Assembly: GCA_910577505.1 (NCBI GenBank)
Contig: CAJTLN010000001.1
Span: 372,001 to 436,000, forward strand
From: an uncultured Bacilli bacterium
GTDB lineage: Bacteria; Bacillota_I; Bacilli_A; RF39; UBA660
Length of the DNA stretch: 64,000 nt
Direction of reading: 5' to 3'
Numbering within the stretch: position 1 is the first letter of the stretch; the number at the start of each line of letters is the position of its first letter. The notes under the pieces were generated by a model. It was not told the origin of the DNA and did not search any database. It was given only the letters and a program-made list of their open reading frames with translations. Shown here piece by piece: positions 9,336 to 17,438 of this stretch. A program made the translations under genes and the position numbers.

Positions 9336-9951
9336 CAAATATTCTATCTCCTGCATCTCCAAGACCAGGTATAATATATTTATTTTCATTTAACTTTTTA
9401 TCAATATGTGCACAATATATTTGTACATCAGGATATTTACTTTCGACTTTTTTAATACCTTCAGGAGCAGCAATTATACATAAAAATTTCATCTTTTTAA
9501 CTCCCTTGCTTTTTAACAATTCAATCGCATCTAATGCTGAGCCACCAGTAGCAAGCATTGGATCAAGTATAATAACTTCTCTTTTTTCTATATCCTTAGG
9601 TACTTTAAAGAAGTAATTAACTGGTTCAAAAGTTTCTTCATCACGATACATACCTATATGTCCTATCTTTGCATTAGGAATAACACTAATAACACCATCA
9701 AGCATCCCCATACCAGCTCTTAAAATAGGTACAAAAGCATATTTATCTTCATTTAACCTTCCAGTTTTCATTTTTGTAATAGGTGTTTCTATTTCTACTT
9801 TATCTAACTTTACATCTTTCATAGCTTCGTAACATAAAAACATTCCTATTTCTTCAATTAACTCACGGAACTCTTTTGTTCCAGTATTTTTATCCCTTAA
9901 TATTGATAACTTGTGTTCAATTAAAGGATGATTCAATTCTACTGCATTCAT
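9325..9951 (-). CDS. upp: Uracil phosphoribosyltransferase
   Basis: 208 residues, the normal length. It converts uracil and PRPP to UMP and pyrophosphate. The PRPP-binding loop 'DPMLATGGSA' and the C-terminal uracil-binding 'PGLGDAGDRIFGTK' are both present. AAGGAG lies 8 bases before the ATG. It is 26 bases downstream of uraA on the same strand, so uptake and salvage form one operon behind the leader described at 11454-11700. Confidence 0.97.
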   Translation of the reverse strand: MNAVELNHPLIEHKLSILRDKNTGTKEFRELIEEIGMFLCYEAMKDVKLDKVEIETPITKMKTGRLNEDKYAFVPILRAGMGMLDGVISVIPNAKIGHIGMYRDEETFEPVNYFFKVPKDIEKREVIILDPMLATGGSALDAIELLKSKGVKKMKFLCIIAAPEGIKKVESKYPDVQIYCAHIDKKLNENKYIIPGLGDAGDRIFGTK

Positions 9952-9977
9952 TTATTAAGACTCCTTTTAATTATTAA

Positions 9978-11453
9978 TTATTTCTTACTTTTCTTTTTTG
10001 TTTCTTTATTATCTTTGTTTATTTCTTCTCTAATAGATTCAATAATATCTTCTCTTAATTGAACAGTAAGTTCTTCTTTTATACTATTCTTTAATTCTTC
10101 AATTTTTTCACTTAGAGATACAGATTTTTCTTCTTTCTTAGCTTTTTTTACTACTTCAGTTTCTTCATCTTCATCGTGTTCTTCTGGAATAACTAAGTTT
10201 AAGATAATACCTACTATAGCAGCTAAACTCATACCACTAAATGAAACGCTTAAATCACCACTTGTAATTGATATAGCAGCTCCACCTAATCCTAAAACCA
10301 ACATACTTGAAGCAACAATTACATTTTTAGCTTTTTCGAAGTTAACTTGATTTTTAATTAGAACTTTTAAACCGTTAACAGCAATAAATCCATATAGTAA
10401 TAATGAAACTCCACCAAGTACAGCATTAGGTATTGTTGAAACTAAAGCTGTAAACTTACCTAAGAAACCAATTATTATTGCAAATATAGCAGCTAAACCA
10501 ATAACCCATACTGAAGCTACTTTAGTCAATCCAACAACAGAAGTATTTTCTCCATAAGTTGTATTAGCAGGACCACCAAGCAAACCAGCAACAAAAGTTG
10601 CAATACCATCACCCATTAATGTTCTATCAAGTCCTGGGTCTTTTAATAAATCTTTTTCTATAATATTACTCAATGAAGTATGATCACCAATATGTTCACA
10701 AATTGTAACTAACGCAATAGGAGCAATAGTTAACACAGCCACAAATGTAGGCTTATAAGTTAAGAAAGGCACAGCAAATTCAGGTACGCTAAAGAAACTA
10801 GCATCCATAACAGCTTTAAAGTCTACCATTCCTAAAATGCAAGCCATGATATATCCAGCAATAATACCTATTAAGAAAGGTATAACTTTCAAGAATCCTT
10901 TTGCCATTGTCATAACTACTGCAGTAACAATAAATGCTACAAATGCAACTAAAACAACTTTCCATTCTAATACACTTCCAGAAGCCAATCCCATTTGAGA
11001 TATAGCACTAGGAGCTAATCCTAAACCAATAATCATAATCATTGGTCCAATAATAACTGGTGGTAATATTTTATCTAACCAATCTTTACCAATAAGTTTA
11101 ATAATAAGTGCTACTATAACATAAATTAAACCTACTACCATAACACCAGTCATTGCCCCAGCAATGCCACCTTTAGCATAAGCAGCAGCTATTGGTGCAA
11201 TAAAAGCGAATGAACTTCCCAAGTATACTGGTGATTTACCTTTTGTACACAAAATATAAATTAATGTACCAATTCCTGATGTAACAAGAGCAACAGGAAT
11301 AGTTAACACAGTTTCACCAGCTGCTGCATTAACTAATATTGGAACTAAAATAGTTGCTCCAAACATTGCAAAAACGTGTTGAATAGCCAAAATCACCCAT
11401 TTGCCTAAGGATGGCTTTTCGTTGACATCTAATGTCATTTTTTTCTTTTTCAT
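9978..11453 (-). CDS. uraA: Uracil permease (NCS2 family)
   Basis: 491 residues from the ATG at 11453, chosen because AAGGAGG sits 5 bases before it; an in-frame ATG at 11498 lies inside the attenuator region and has no site. About 12-14 membrane helices, with the NCS2 hallmarks 'PVYLGSSFAF' and 'EHIGDH' and the paired Gly-rich half-helices of UraA. Proton-coupled uracil uptake is the expected role, and the adjacent upp supports uracil over xanthine. The last ~60 residues are an unusual charged, coiled-coil-like cytoplasmic extension. Confidence 0.93.
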   Translation of the reverse strand: MKKKKMTLDVNEKPSLGKWVILAIQHVFAMFGATILVPILVNAAAGETVLTIPVALVTSGIGTLIYILCTKGKSPVYLGSSFAFIAPIAAAYAKGGIAGAMTGVMVVGLIYVIVALIIKLIGKDWLDKILPPVIIGPMIMIIGLGLAPSAISQMGLASGSVLEWKVVLVAFVAFIVTAVVMTMAKGFLKVIPFLIGIIAGYIMACILGMVDFKAVMDASFFSVPEFAVPFLTYKPTFVAVLTIAPIALVTICEHIGDHTSLSNIIEKDLLKDPGLDRTLMGDGIATFVAGLLGGPANTTYGENTSVVGLTKVASVWVIGLAAIFAIIIGFLGKFTALVSTIPNAVLGGVSLLLYGFIAVNGLKVLIKNQVNFEKAKNVIVASSMLVLGLGGAAISITSGDLSVSFSGMSLAAIVGIILNLVIPEEHDEDEETEVVKKAKKEEKSVSLSEKIEELKNSIKEELTVQLREDIIESIREEINKDNKETKKKSKK

Positions 11454-11497
11454 AAATCCTCCTTCTTTGAATGTAGATATTACTTGTCTTTTAAACA

Positions 11498-11535
11498 TAA
11501 TAAAAGAAGGTAACCCAATTAATGGATAACCTTCT
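11498..11535 (-). terminator. Attenuator-like terminator in the uraA leader
   Basis: A 12-position stem (11535-11524 with 11516-11505) with 11 pairs including one G-U, a 7-base loop, then TTTTATTATG. It lies upstream of uraA, so it would stop transcription before the permease unless read through. Confidence 0.65.
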
Positions 11536-11617
11536 AATTAACAAATATAAAAGAAACAAAAGATAAAATAGGAAAAATTAGCCCTTTAGTAATAGTAACA
11601 CTATCAGTTAAAGACAT
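11534..11617 (-). CDS. Candidate leader peptide of the uraA operon (27 residues)
   Basis: ATG at 11617 to TAG at 11534-11536. The peptide begins MSLTDSVTITKG and continues as a hydrophobic Phe/Ile/Ser-rich tail encoded by the U-rich tract. The frame stays open upstream, and a GTG at 11659 following AAAGGG is an alternative start; the ATG itself has no strong ribosome binding site. The stop codon overlaps the first bases of the terminator stem, which is what a coupled transcription-translation attenuator would require. Coding status is inferred. Confidence 0.4.
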   Translation of the reverse strand: MSLTDSVTITKGLIFPILSFVSFIFVN

Positions 11618-11735
11618 AGTTAATTTTTTTCTATCTATCTTTTTTAGCAACTTCTCCACACCCTTTATAACAGAATAATATAACAAAGAAAAAAATGCAA
11701 GTATTTTTTAAACAATAATAAATAAAATATATAAC

Positions 11736-11808
11736 ATATTATCCTTAATAAATATTATCCTTAATAATGTGGATTTATATGTAAAATAGTGTTTTATTTT
11801 GTGGATTA
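11736..11808 (+). repeat. Tandem 16-bp repeat and DnaA-box-like nonamers upstream of murE
   Basis: A perfect 16-bp direct repeat occurs at 11736-11751 and 11752-11767, each copy containing TTATCCTTA. TGTGGATTT (11768-11776) and TGTGGATTA (11800-11808) follow. All four nonamers are one or two bases from the DnaA box TTATCCACA or its complement. The rest of the interval up to murE is AT-rich with a TATAAT at 11825-11830. Confidence 0.4.
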
Positions 11809-11875
11809 ATATTTATTGTACTATTATAATAAAATTAATATTATATATTAAGAAATGAAATTTTGAGGTGATATT

Positions 11876-13240
11876 ATGATTAATATAAAAATAGATTCAA
11901 GAAAAGTAATTCCTGGAGATACTTTTGTTGCTATAAAAGGAACAACAGTAGACGGACATGACTATATTGATAAAGCTATTGAAAATGGCGCAAATAAAAT
12001 TGTAGTAGATCATGAAGTCGAATGTTCAGTAGAAAAAATAATTGTGGATGATACCAACAAATGGTTAACAGATTACATTAGTGAAAACTATTCTAAAGAA
12101 GTTAATGAGCTAAATTTAATAGCTGTAACAGGTACCAATGGTAAAACAACAACTGCATATTTAACTTACCAAATATTAAATAAATTAGGTACTAAAACAG
12201 CTTATATTGGTACAATAGGTTTCTATCTACCAGATGAAGATTTTATCGAAATACCAAATACAACACCTAACATATTAGATTTATATGATTTAATTCTAAC
12301 AGCTAAAGAACATGGATGTAAGAATGTTATGATGGAAGTAAGTTCACATGCTCTTCATCAAAATCGTGTAAAGGGCTTAAATTATAAAGTAGCAGCTTTT
12401 ACAAATCTTACTCAAGATCACTTAGATTATCATAAAACTATGGAAAATTATCTAGAGGCAAAAAAACTAATTTTAAAACAATTAGAAGGAACTATGCTAG
12501 TAAATGCTGATGATCCTTGTGCAGATTCATGGATTAATTCTTATGCCAATACTAAGACATATGGTTTAAATGGTGAAGACTATAAAGTGATGAATTATTA
12601 TGATACAGAACATGGAACTTATATTAAATTTATTGCTAATGGAAATGAATATGAAGTAGAAACTAACTTAAGAAGTACATTTAATGTATATAATTATTTA
12701 ACATCTCTATCTTTAATTAATAATCTTGGATATAGTATTGAAGATATTATTAAAGTAACACCAGATATTTATCCTCCAAAAGGAAGATGTGAACAAATAA
12801 AAGTAAAAGAAGGCGAAGCAGTAGTAGATTATGCTCATACTCCAGATGCTGTTGAAAAAATAATTAAAGCTTTCTCAGAAAATAAAAAAGGAAAAATAAT
12901 AACTATTGTAGGATGTGGTGGAGATAGAGACCCTAAAAAAAGACCTATAATGGGACGTATTGCAGCTGAAAACTCTGATTACGTAATATTTACAAGTGAT
13001 AATCCTCGTACTGAAGATCCAGAACTTATTATGAAAGATATATTAGCTGGAGTAGATACCAATAATTATGAAGTAGAACTAGATAGGAGAAAAGCTATTG
13101 TAAAAGCTTTAGATATGATAAATAAAAATGATGTAGTTTTAATTTTAGGTAAAGGTCATGAAGATTATCAAATATTAGGACATGAAAAAGTACATTTAGA
13201 TGATGCCGAAGAAGTAAAAAAATACATTAATAGTCTTTAA
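11876..13240 (+). CDS. murE: UDP-MurNAc-tripeptide ligase MurE (meso-DAP type)
   Basis: 454 residues, slightly short for the family. It adds the third amino acid to UDP-MurNAc-L-Ala-D-Glu in peptidoglycan synthesis. The ATP-binding loop GTNGKTT is at about 84-90, 'EVSSHAL' follows in the central domain, and the C-terminal domain carries the DNPRTEDP motif near 375. DNPR is known to mark meso-diaminopimelate specificity, whereas lysine-adding enzymes differ there. The start is fixed by GAGGTGAT before the ATG. It forms a single transcription unit with a strong terminator after it. Confidence 0.95.
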   Translation: MINIKIDSRKVIPGDTFVAIKGTTVDGHDYIDKAIENGANKIVVDHEVECSVEKIIVDDTNKWLTDYISENYSKEVNELNLIAVTGTNGKTTTAYLTYQILNKLGTKTAYIGTIGFYLPDEDFIEIPNTTPNILDLYDLILTAKEHGCKNVMMEVSSHALHQNRVKGLNYKVAAFTNLTQDHLDYHKTMENYLEAKKLILKQLEGTMLVNADDPCADSWINSYANTKTYGLNGEDYKVMNYYDTEHGTYIKFIANGNEYEVETNLRSTFNVYNYLTSLSLINNLGYSIEDIIKVTPDIYPPKGRCEQIKVKEGEAVVDYAHTPDAVEKIIKAFSENKKGKIITIVGCGGDRDPKKRPIMGRIAAENSDYVIFTSDNPRTEDPELIMKDILAGVDTNNYEVELDRRKAIVKALDMINKNDVVLILGKGHEDYQILGHEKVHLDDAEEVKKYINSL

Positions 13241-13244
13241 ATAT

Positions 13245-13283
13245 AAAAAGATTTAGAAAACAAATTCTAAATCTTTTTATATT
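13245..13283 (+). terminator. Intrinsic terminator after murE
   Basis: Perfect 14-bp stem (13245-13258 with 13265-13278), 6-base loop, 3' arm ending in T5. Confidence 0.9.
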
Positions 13284-13336
13284 TAACTATGTTATAATTA
13301 TCTAAAGAATAAAAAAATATAGTAGTGGGTGTTTAT

Positions 13337-14742
13337 ATGAAAGAAAAGAAAAAAATGTTTTATTAATAATATTAATTATATGTATAATAATTTATACTCC
13401 AATAGCTATTTTTACAAATATGGAAGTAATTGCCATATTTGTAACAGACTTATTTATAACTTTATTTCAAAATATTTTTATTATAAAACCTTATTGTTTT
13501 AGATTTGTTAAAGAAAATTCTAGTGAAATAAGTAATAATATTCTAATAACAAAAATAATATTATCTTTATTTTTAAGTCTTACAATTCCTAAAAATTTTT
13601 TATCACTTGATTTTAATTTATTAGTTTATGGAACACTTATTTCGTTTATGATACTAATATTTACGAAAAAAAATACAGAATCTACTTCTATACCTAACTT
13701 GTCGAGTTTGCTAACTAATTATAATAATCTTCCAGAAGTTATATGCAAGAATTGTAATAGTGTTCAAGATTCAAAAAATAATTTTTGTACCAACTGTGGA
13801 GCAAAACTAGAGTCACAACTATTAAAAGATACTACTAAGCTAGTTAAACCAACAGATTTTGACCCTATATATAGTAATTCTCCAGAAGTACTATTAGAGA
13901 AATTTATTGAAAAAGAACTAATTAATGCCGGATTTGAAAAAGATAAATCTTTAATTCCTCAAGTTATAGCAAAAAAGAAAATTATATTTTCAAGTCTTTT
14001 AGCAATTTTAATTTCTGTATATATTTGCTTAATCTTTTTTCATTTTCCAATTTATACATATATAATTGGATTAATTATAATTATTATATTCATATTTAAA
14101 ACACAGAAATATGACTTTATGACTTATTTAAAAAAAGAAATAAAATCTCGACCACAAGAAAAAATATCAAATGTTATTATGAATATAAAAAATTCTTTAA
14201 TAGAAGATAAACAAAAAGGTCTTAGAACTACAATTTTAATTCTTGGCATAATAACTCCTCTAATAGTTTTTTCAAAACCAAGAATTATGTATGAAAAAGT
14301 ATCAGATGGATACGCTGTAAGATTCTATACTTTTGGTCTTACCAATTTTAAAACTGTCGAAATACCAGAAAAACATAATGGCAAACCAGTTCTAAGCTTA
14401 AGAGGTAACACATTTTCTAACATGCCATTTTTAGAAGAAGTTAATTTACCAAATACAATTAAAGAAATAAATACATGTTCTTATTATGATTTATTAAAAA
14501 TACCAGGTATTGGAGTTAAGAGTGCCAAAAGAATAATAAATTCACGTAAGAAATTTACAATTCATTTAGAAGATCTAAAAAGAATGGGAGTAGTTTTAAA
14601 AAGAGCCAAATACTTTATACTATGTAATGGCAAATATATAACTAATAAAGAATATTTTAATAAAAACTTTATTGAGAAAAACGTTGTTTTAGAAGAAAAC
14701 AGACTTCTTCCATCAAATACAGAACAATTGAGGCTATTTTAA
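13337..14742 (+). pseudogene. Chimeric, frameshifted gene: membrane zinc-ribbon/LRR protein fused to the tail of a radical-SAM DNA-repair protein
   Basis: The open part starts at 13420, but upstream codons in the same frame encode a hydrophobic helix (VLLIILIICIII) leading back to an ATG at 13337. The two are joined only if the A7 run at 13349-13355 had eight As, so a one-base deletion is likely. The N-terminal ~350 residues form two or three membrane helices, a CxxC...CxxC zinc ribbon (ICKNC, FCTNC), another membrane region, and the start of a BspA-type LRR ('MPFLEEVNLPNTIKE'). The frame then changes abruptly to 'INTCSYYDLLKIPGIGVKSA' and 'LKRMGVVLKRAKYF', ending 'EQLRLF'. This is the HhH-containing C-terminus of the putative DNA modification/repair radical-SAM family (TIGR03916). 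The radical-SAM core is absent. A deletion joining two genes explains it best; a misassembly is possible. Confidence 0.75.
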
Positions 14743-15488
14743 TGAAAAATGTCTATATTTATGAAGGAAATTTTATTTCTCTTTTAAATACTATAATATT
14801 TCTTTTAAAAAATAATATAAAACCAGAAAATATCAAATCAGAAGATTATACACCAACACTATTTGAAAATATAATAAATTTATCCATTAACCAAGATGAA
14901 ACTATTTTAGAAAAAACTATTAAGTCTTTTGGATTATTTCCAGTACATAGAATGTACTATGTATTCTTATCTGAAGAAGAAAATAAAGAATTAATTATTT
15001 ATTATTTTTTTCGTAACAGTATAAAGTATCGCCAAAAAATTTTATATTATCGTAACTTAAAATGTGTAAGTGAGGTCTGGAGAATATCAAATTATGTTAT
15101 ACATGAAACTCATAAAATGAAAGGTTTCTTAAGATTTAAAGAATTAGAAAAAAATATTCTATATGCTGAAATGGAACCAACAAATGATATTCTTTTCTTA
15201 ATCTCATGCCATTTTACTAAAAGACTAAAAAATGAATTTTGGATTATAAAAGATAATAAAAGAAAAATACTAAGTATATATGACAAAAAAGAATTTATAA
15301 TTGTTAGAGAAGAAGAATTCAAATTAACTATAGAGAAAGAAAGTAAACATGAAAAAGATATTGAAGAGCTATGGAAAACTTTTTATAAAACTATAGGAAT
15401 CAAAGAAAGAAAAAATGAAAGATGTCGAAGAAACTTCATGCCTAAAAAATATTGGAAATATATTATAGAAGTACAGGAGGAAATATGA
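14742..15488 (+). CDS. DUF4130 / TIGR03915 probable DNA-metabolism protein
   Basis: 248 residues, full length for the family. It starts with the characteristic 'YIYEGNFISLL' and ends with the conserved 'RFMPKKYW' type motif (here 'NFMPKKYWKY'). This family is known as the constant neighbour of the TIGR03916 radical-SAM protein; the pair is linked by name to uracil-DNA-glycosylase-type repair proteins, but the biochemical role is unproven. Its ATG overlaps the stop of the chimeric upstream gene (TAATG), so the original pair order is preserved. Its own start codon context is translationally coupled, so loss of the partner may impair its expression. Confidence 0.85.
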   Translation: MKNVYIYEGNFISLLNTIIFLLKNNIKPENIKSEDYTPTLFENIINLSINQDETILEKTIKSFGLFPVHRMYYVFLSEEENKELIIYYFFRNSIKYRQKILYYRNLKCVSEVWRISNYVIHETHKMKGFLRFKELEKNILYAEMEPTNDILFLISCHFTKRLKNEFWIIKDNKRKILSIYDKKEFIIVREEEFKLTIEKESKHEKDIEELWKTFYKTIGIKERKNERCRRNFMPKKYWKYIIEVQEEI

Positions 15489-17038
15489 AAAAAATTATAA
15501 GTGGTAAAGAATTACAGGAAAAAATGAAAGAAAGTATCCATTTATTATGTGATACCGTTAAACAAACATTAGGACCTAAAGGAAATAACGTACTGATTGA
15601 TCATTCCAATTATTCTCCTTTTATAACTAATGATGGAGTAACAATCGCTCAAAATATAGAAAGCGAAGATGAAACTATTGGAACAATTATGGAAATAGTA
15701 AAAGAAGCTTCAATAAAAACAAACGATGAAGTAGGAGACGGGACTACAACCACACTTGTTCTATTAGAAAGTTTATATGAACAAAGTATAGAATTTGTAA
15801 AAAATGGAGAAAGTCCCATTATATTAAAAAAAGAATTAGACAAAGTCCTAGAGCATATTTTAGAACTTTTAAACAGATTAAAAAGAAAAGCTAGTGATAG
15901 TGACTTAAAAAAGATAGCATGTATATCAGCCGGTGATGAAAAACTAGGAGAAATAGCATACCAAGTCATAAAAAAAGTAAAGCAAAAAGAAGGAATAGTA
16001 ATAAAAGAAGTGTTAGACAATAAAACATCTGTTTCTTATTTAAAAGGATATAGCTGTGAAACAACTCTTGCATCACCTTACTTCTTAGTTGAATCAAACC
16101 AAATTAAATATAAAGATGCTTATATATTACTTTTAAATACTACTTTAACAGATTTAGAATATATAAGTACTATTTTAAATGATATTCTAAGTACAAAAAG
16201 ACCTTTATTAATTATTGCTAATAATTATTTAGATAATATAGTTGAAGAGATTGTATCATTAACATTAACTGAAAATATACCTATTATTCTATTAAAAATA
16301 GAAGATTATGGAATGCACATTTATGAAACAATGAAAGATATATCTTGTATTACTAATGCAAATATAATTGAAAATGAAGAATACATAAAAAATAATGACA
16401 TAGGAGTAGCAGATAGTATTGAAATAAATAAAGAAAGTATAAGAATTAATTTTAATCCAACTTTAAAAAATAAAAATTATTTAAAAAAATTAAAAAAAGA
16501 AAATAAACAAAATAAAAGTGAACTAGAAATAAATTTTTACCAAAAAAGAATAGCAATGTTTGACAAAGGAACAGCTGAAATAAAACTAGGAGCACCAACA
16601 AAAACAGAATGGCAAGAAAAAAGAATGCATTTAGAAGATTCAATATGCGCTTTATCAGTATCAAATGAAGGAATCTTGCCAGGCTCTGGAATAAGCCTAT
16701 TACAAACAGCTAACGAATTACATGAAGAATCTCCAGCTACGCAAATTTGGATAAACACATTAAGAAAACCTTTTGAACAAGTTTTAAAAAATGCTGGCTT
16801 AGATTATGCTAATATTCGAAAGGAAGTTGAAAATAATAAATTCAAAATCATATACAACATATTGGATGAAAAATGGGAAGATGTTGAACAATCAAAAGTA
16901 GTCGACCCATATTTAGTAGTGGTTAATTCTTTAATAAATGCTACTTCAATAGCAGGAATGCTACTCACTACAACCAGCTTGATTATTAATGAACATAAAA
17001 ATAATATTAATAAAGAAACTGAATATAATAATTGGTAA
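15485..17038 (+). CDS. Divergent GroEL-like group I chaperonin
   Basis: 517 residues from the ATG at 15485, which has AGGAGG in front and overlaps the previous stop as ATGA. GroEL landmarks are present: 'TLGPKGNNVLI', 'NDGVTIA', 'GDGTTTT' with Asp85 matching GroEL Asp87, 'LEDSICALSVSNEGILPGSG' matching the Asp398 region, and 'NATSIAGMLLTT' near the end. The apical domain is poorly conserved and Lys/Asn-rich, and the C-terminal Gly-Gly-Met tail is missing. No groES and no CIRCE lie beside it. It is either a specialised paralogue tied to the DUF4130 system or a fast-evolving sole chaperonin; the window cannot decide. Confidence 0.85.
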   Translation: MKKIISGKELQEKMKESIHLLCDTVKQTLGPKGNNVLIDHSNYSPFITNDGVTIAQNIESEDETIGTIMEIVKEASIKTNDEVGDGTTTTLVLLESLYEQSIEFVKNGESPIILKKELDKVLEHILELLNRLKRKASDSDLKKIACISAGDEKLGEIAYQVIKKVKQKEGIVIKEVLDNKTSVSYLKGYSCETTLASPYFLVESNQIKYKDAYILLLNTTLTDLEYISTILNDILSTKRPLLIIANNYLDNIVEEIVSLTLTENIPIILLKIEDYGMHIYETMKDISCITNANIIENEEYIKNNDIGVADSIEINKESIRINFNPTLKNKNYLKKLKKENKQNKSELEINFYQKRIAMFDKGTAEIKLGAPTKTEWQEKRMHLEDSICALSVSNEGILPGSGISLLQTANELHEESPATQIWINTLRKPFEQVLKNAGLDYANIRKEVENNKFKIIYNILDEKWEDVEQSKVVDPYLVVVNSLINATSIAGMLLTTTSLIINEHKNNINKETEYNNW

Positions 17039-17040
17039 TA

Positions 17041-17072
17041 AAAAAGTTCTCTTTTCCTGAGAACTTTTTTTA
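17041..17072 (+). terminator. Intrinsic terminator after the chaperonin gene
   Basis: AAAGTTCTC (17043-17051) pairs with GAGAACTTT (17059-17067), 7-base loop, T7. Confidence 0.85.
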
Positions 17073-17073
17073 T

Positions 17074-17109
17074 AAAATAAAAACTTACGAATAGTAAAAT
17101 TCGTAAGTT
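17074..17109 (-). terminator. Intrinsic terminator of the tRNA-Gly gene
   Basis: Perfect 11-bp stem (17082-17092 with 17099-17109). Reading the minus strand it is followed by TTTTTATTTT. Confidence 0.8.
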
Positions 17110-17118
17110 AATTTCAAA

Positions 17119-17192
17119 TGGAGCGGGTGATGGGAATCGAACCCACGTTATCAGCTTGGAAGGCTGAAGCTCTACCATTAAACTACACCCGC
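17119..17192 (-). tRNA. tRNA-Gly (anticodon TCC)
   Basis: 74 bases on the minus strand including an encoded 3' CCA (TGGA at 17119-17122). GCGGGTG pairs with CACCCGC in the acceptor stem. The D loop has GGTAGAGC, the anticodon loop is CTTCCAA with TCC, and the T arm has GTTCGATTCC. All four arms fold in the standard way. Confidence 0.97.
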
Positions 17193-17212
17193 AAAATCAG
17201 TAGGCAATATTA

Positions 17213-17240
17213 ATTATATCAGCTTTTTAAAAAATTGCAA
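17213..17240 (-). promoter_or_regulatory. Promoter of tRNA-Gly
   Basis: On the minus strand TTGCAA (17240-17235), a 16-base spacer, and TATAAT (17218-17213), about 20 bases before the tRNA 5' end. Confidence 0.6.
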
Positions 17241-17399
17241 GCATTTTTAATTAACTTTTCAAAAAACTTTATCATTTACATAGTTTTTAAAACTTGAATA
17301 TCAACAAAAAAATAAAAAGTATATATAATCTATTATATTCAAAAAGTTAAAATAATTGCTTGTTTTATATTACATTAAAAAATCTTATATATATTTATA

Positions 17400-17408
17400 T
17401 GGTATAAT
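17400..17408 (+). promoter_or_regulatory. Extended -10 promoter (TGGTATAAT)
   Basis: TATAAT at 17403-17408 with TGn extension; no good -35. It would read the YdcF-like gene and the two genes after it. Confidence 0.55.
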
Positions 17409-17438
17409 TAGTATGAAATATTTATAAGGTGATTAAAT

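Larger units (their letters stand above)
11454..11700 (-). promoter_or_regulatory. uraA-upp leader region with U-rich tract and attenuator
   Basis: Read on the minus strand, a -10-like TATATT lies at 11682-11677. An open frame follows that ends exactly at a strong hairpin (11535-11505) with a U-rich tail. Between the candidate ATG at 11617 and the hairpin is a 45-base pyrimidine-rich stretch, about two thirds T by my count. The arrangement resembles the UTP-sensitive pyrBI leader of enterobacteria. No PyrR-type element was recognised. The function is inferred from layout and from the pyrimidine salvage genes downstream. Confidence 0.5.

Noticed and set aside
15649..16020. Antisense open frame inside the chaperonin gene
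   Set aside because: It is a mirror of the coding frame on the other strand, Ser/Phe-rich with no ribosome binding site.
14742..17038. Mycoplasma code (TGA as Trp)
   Set aside because: TGA ends the DUF4130 gene at 15486-15488 in an ATGA overlap with a well-supported start, and Trp is encoded by TGG throughout.
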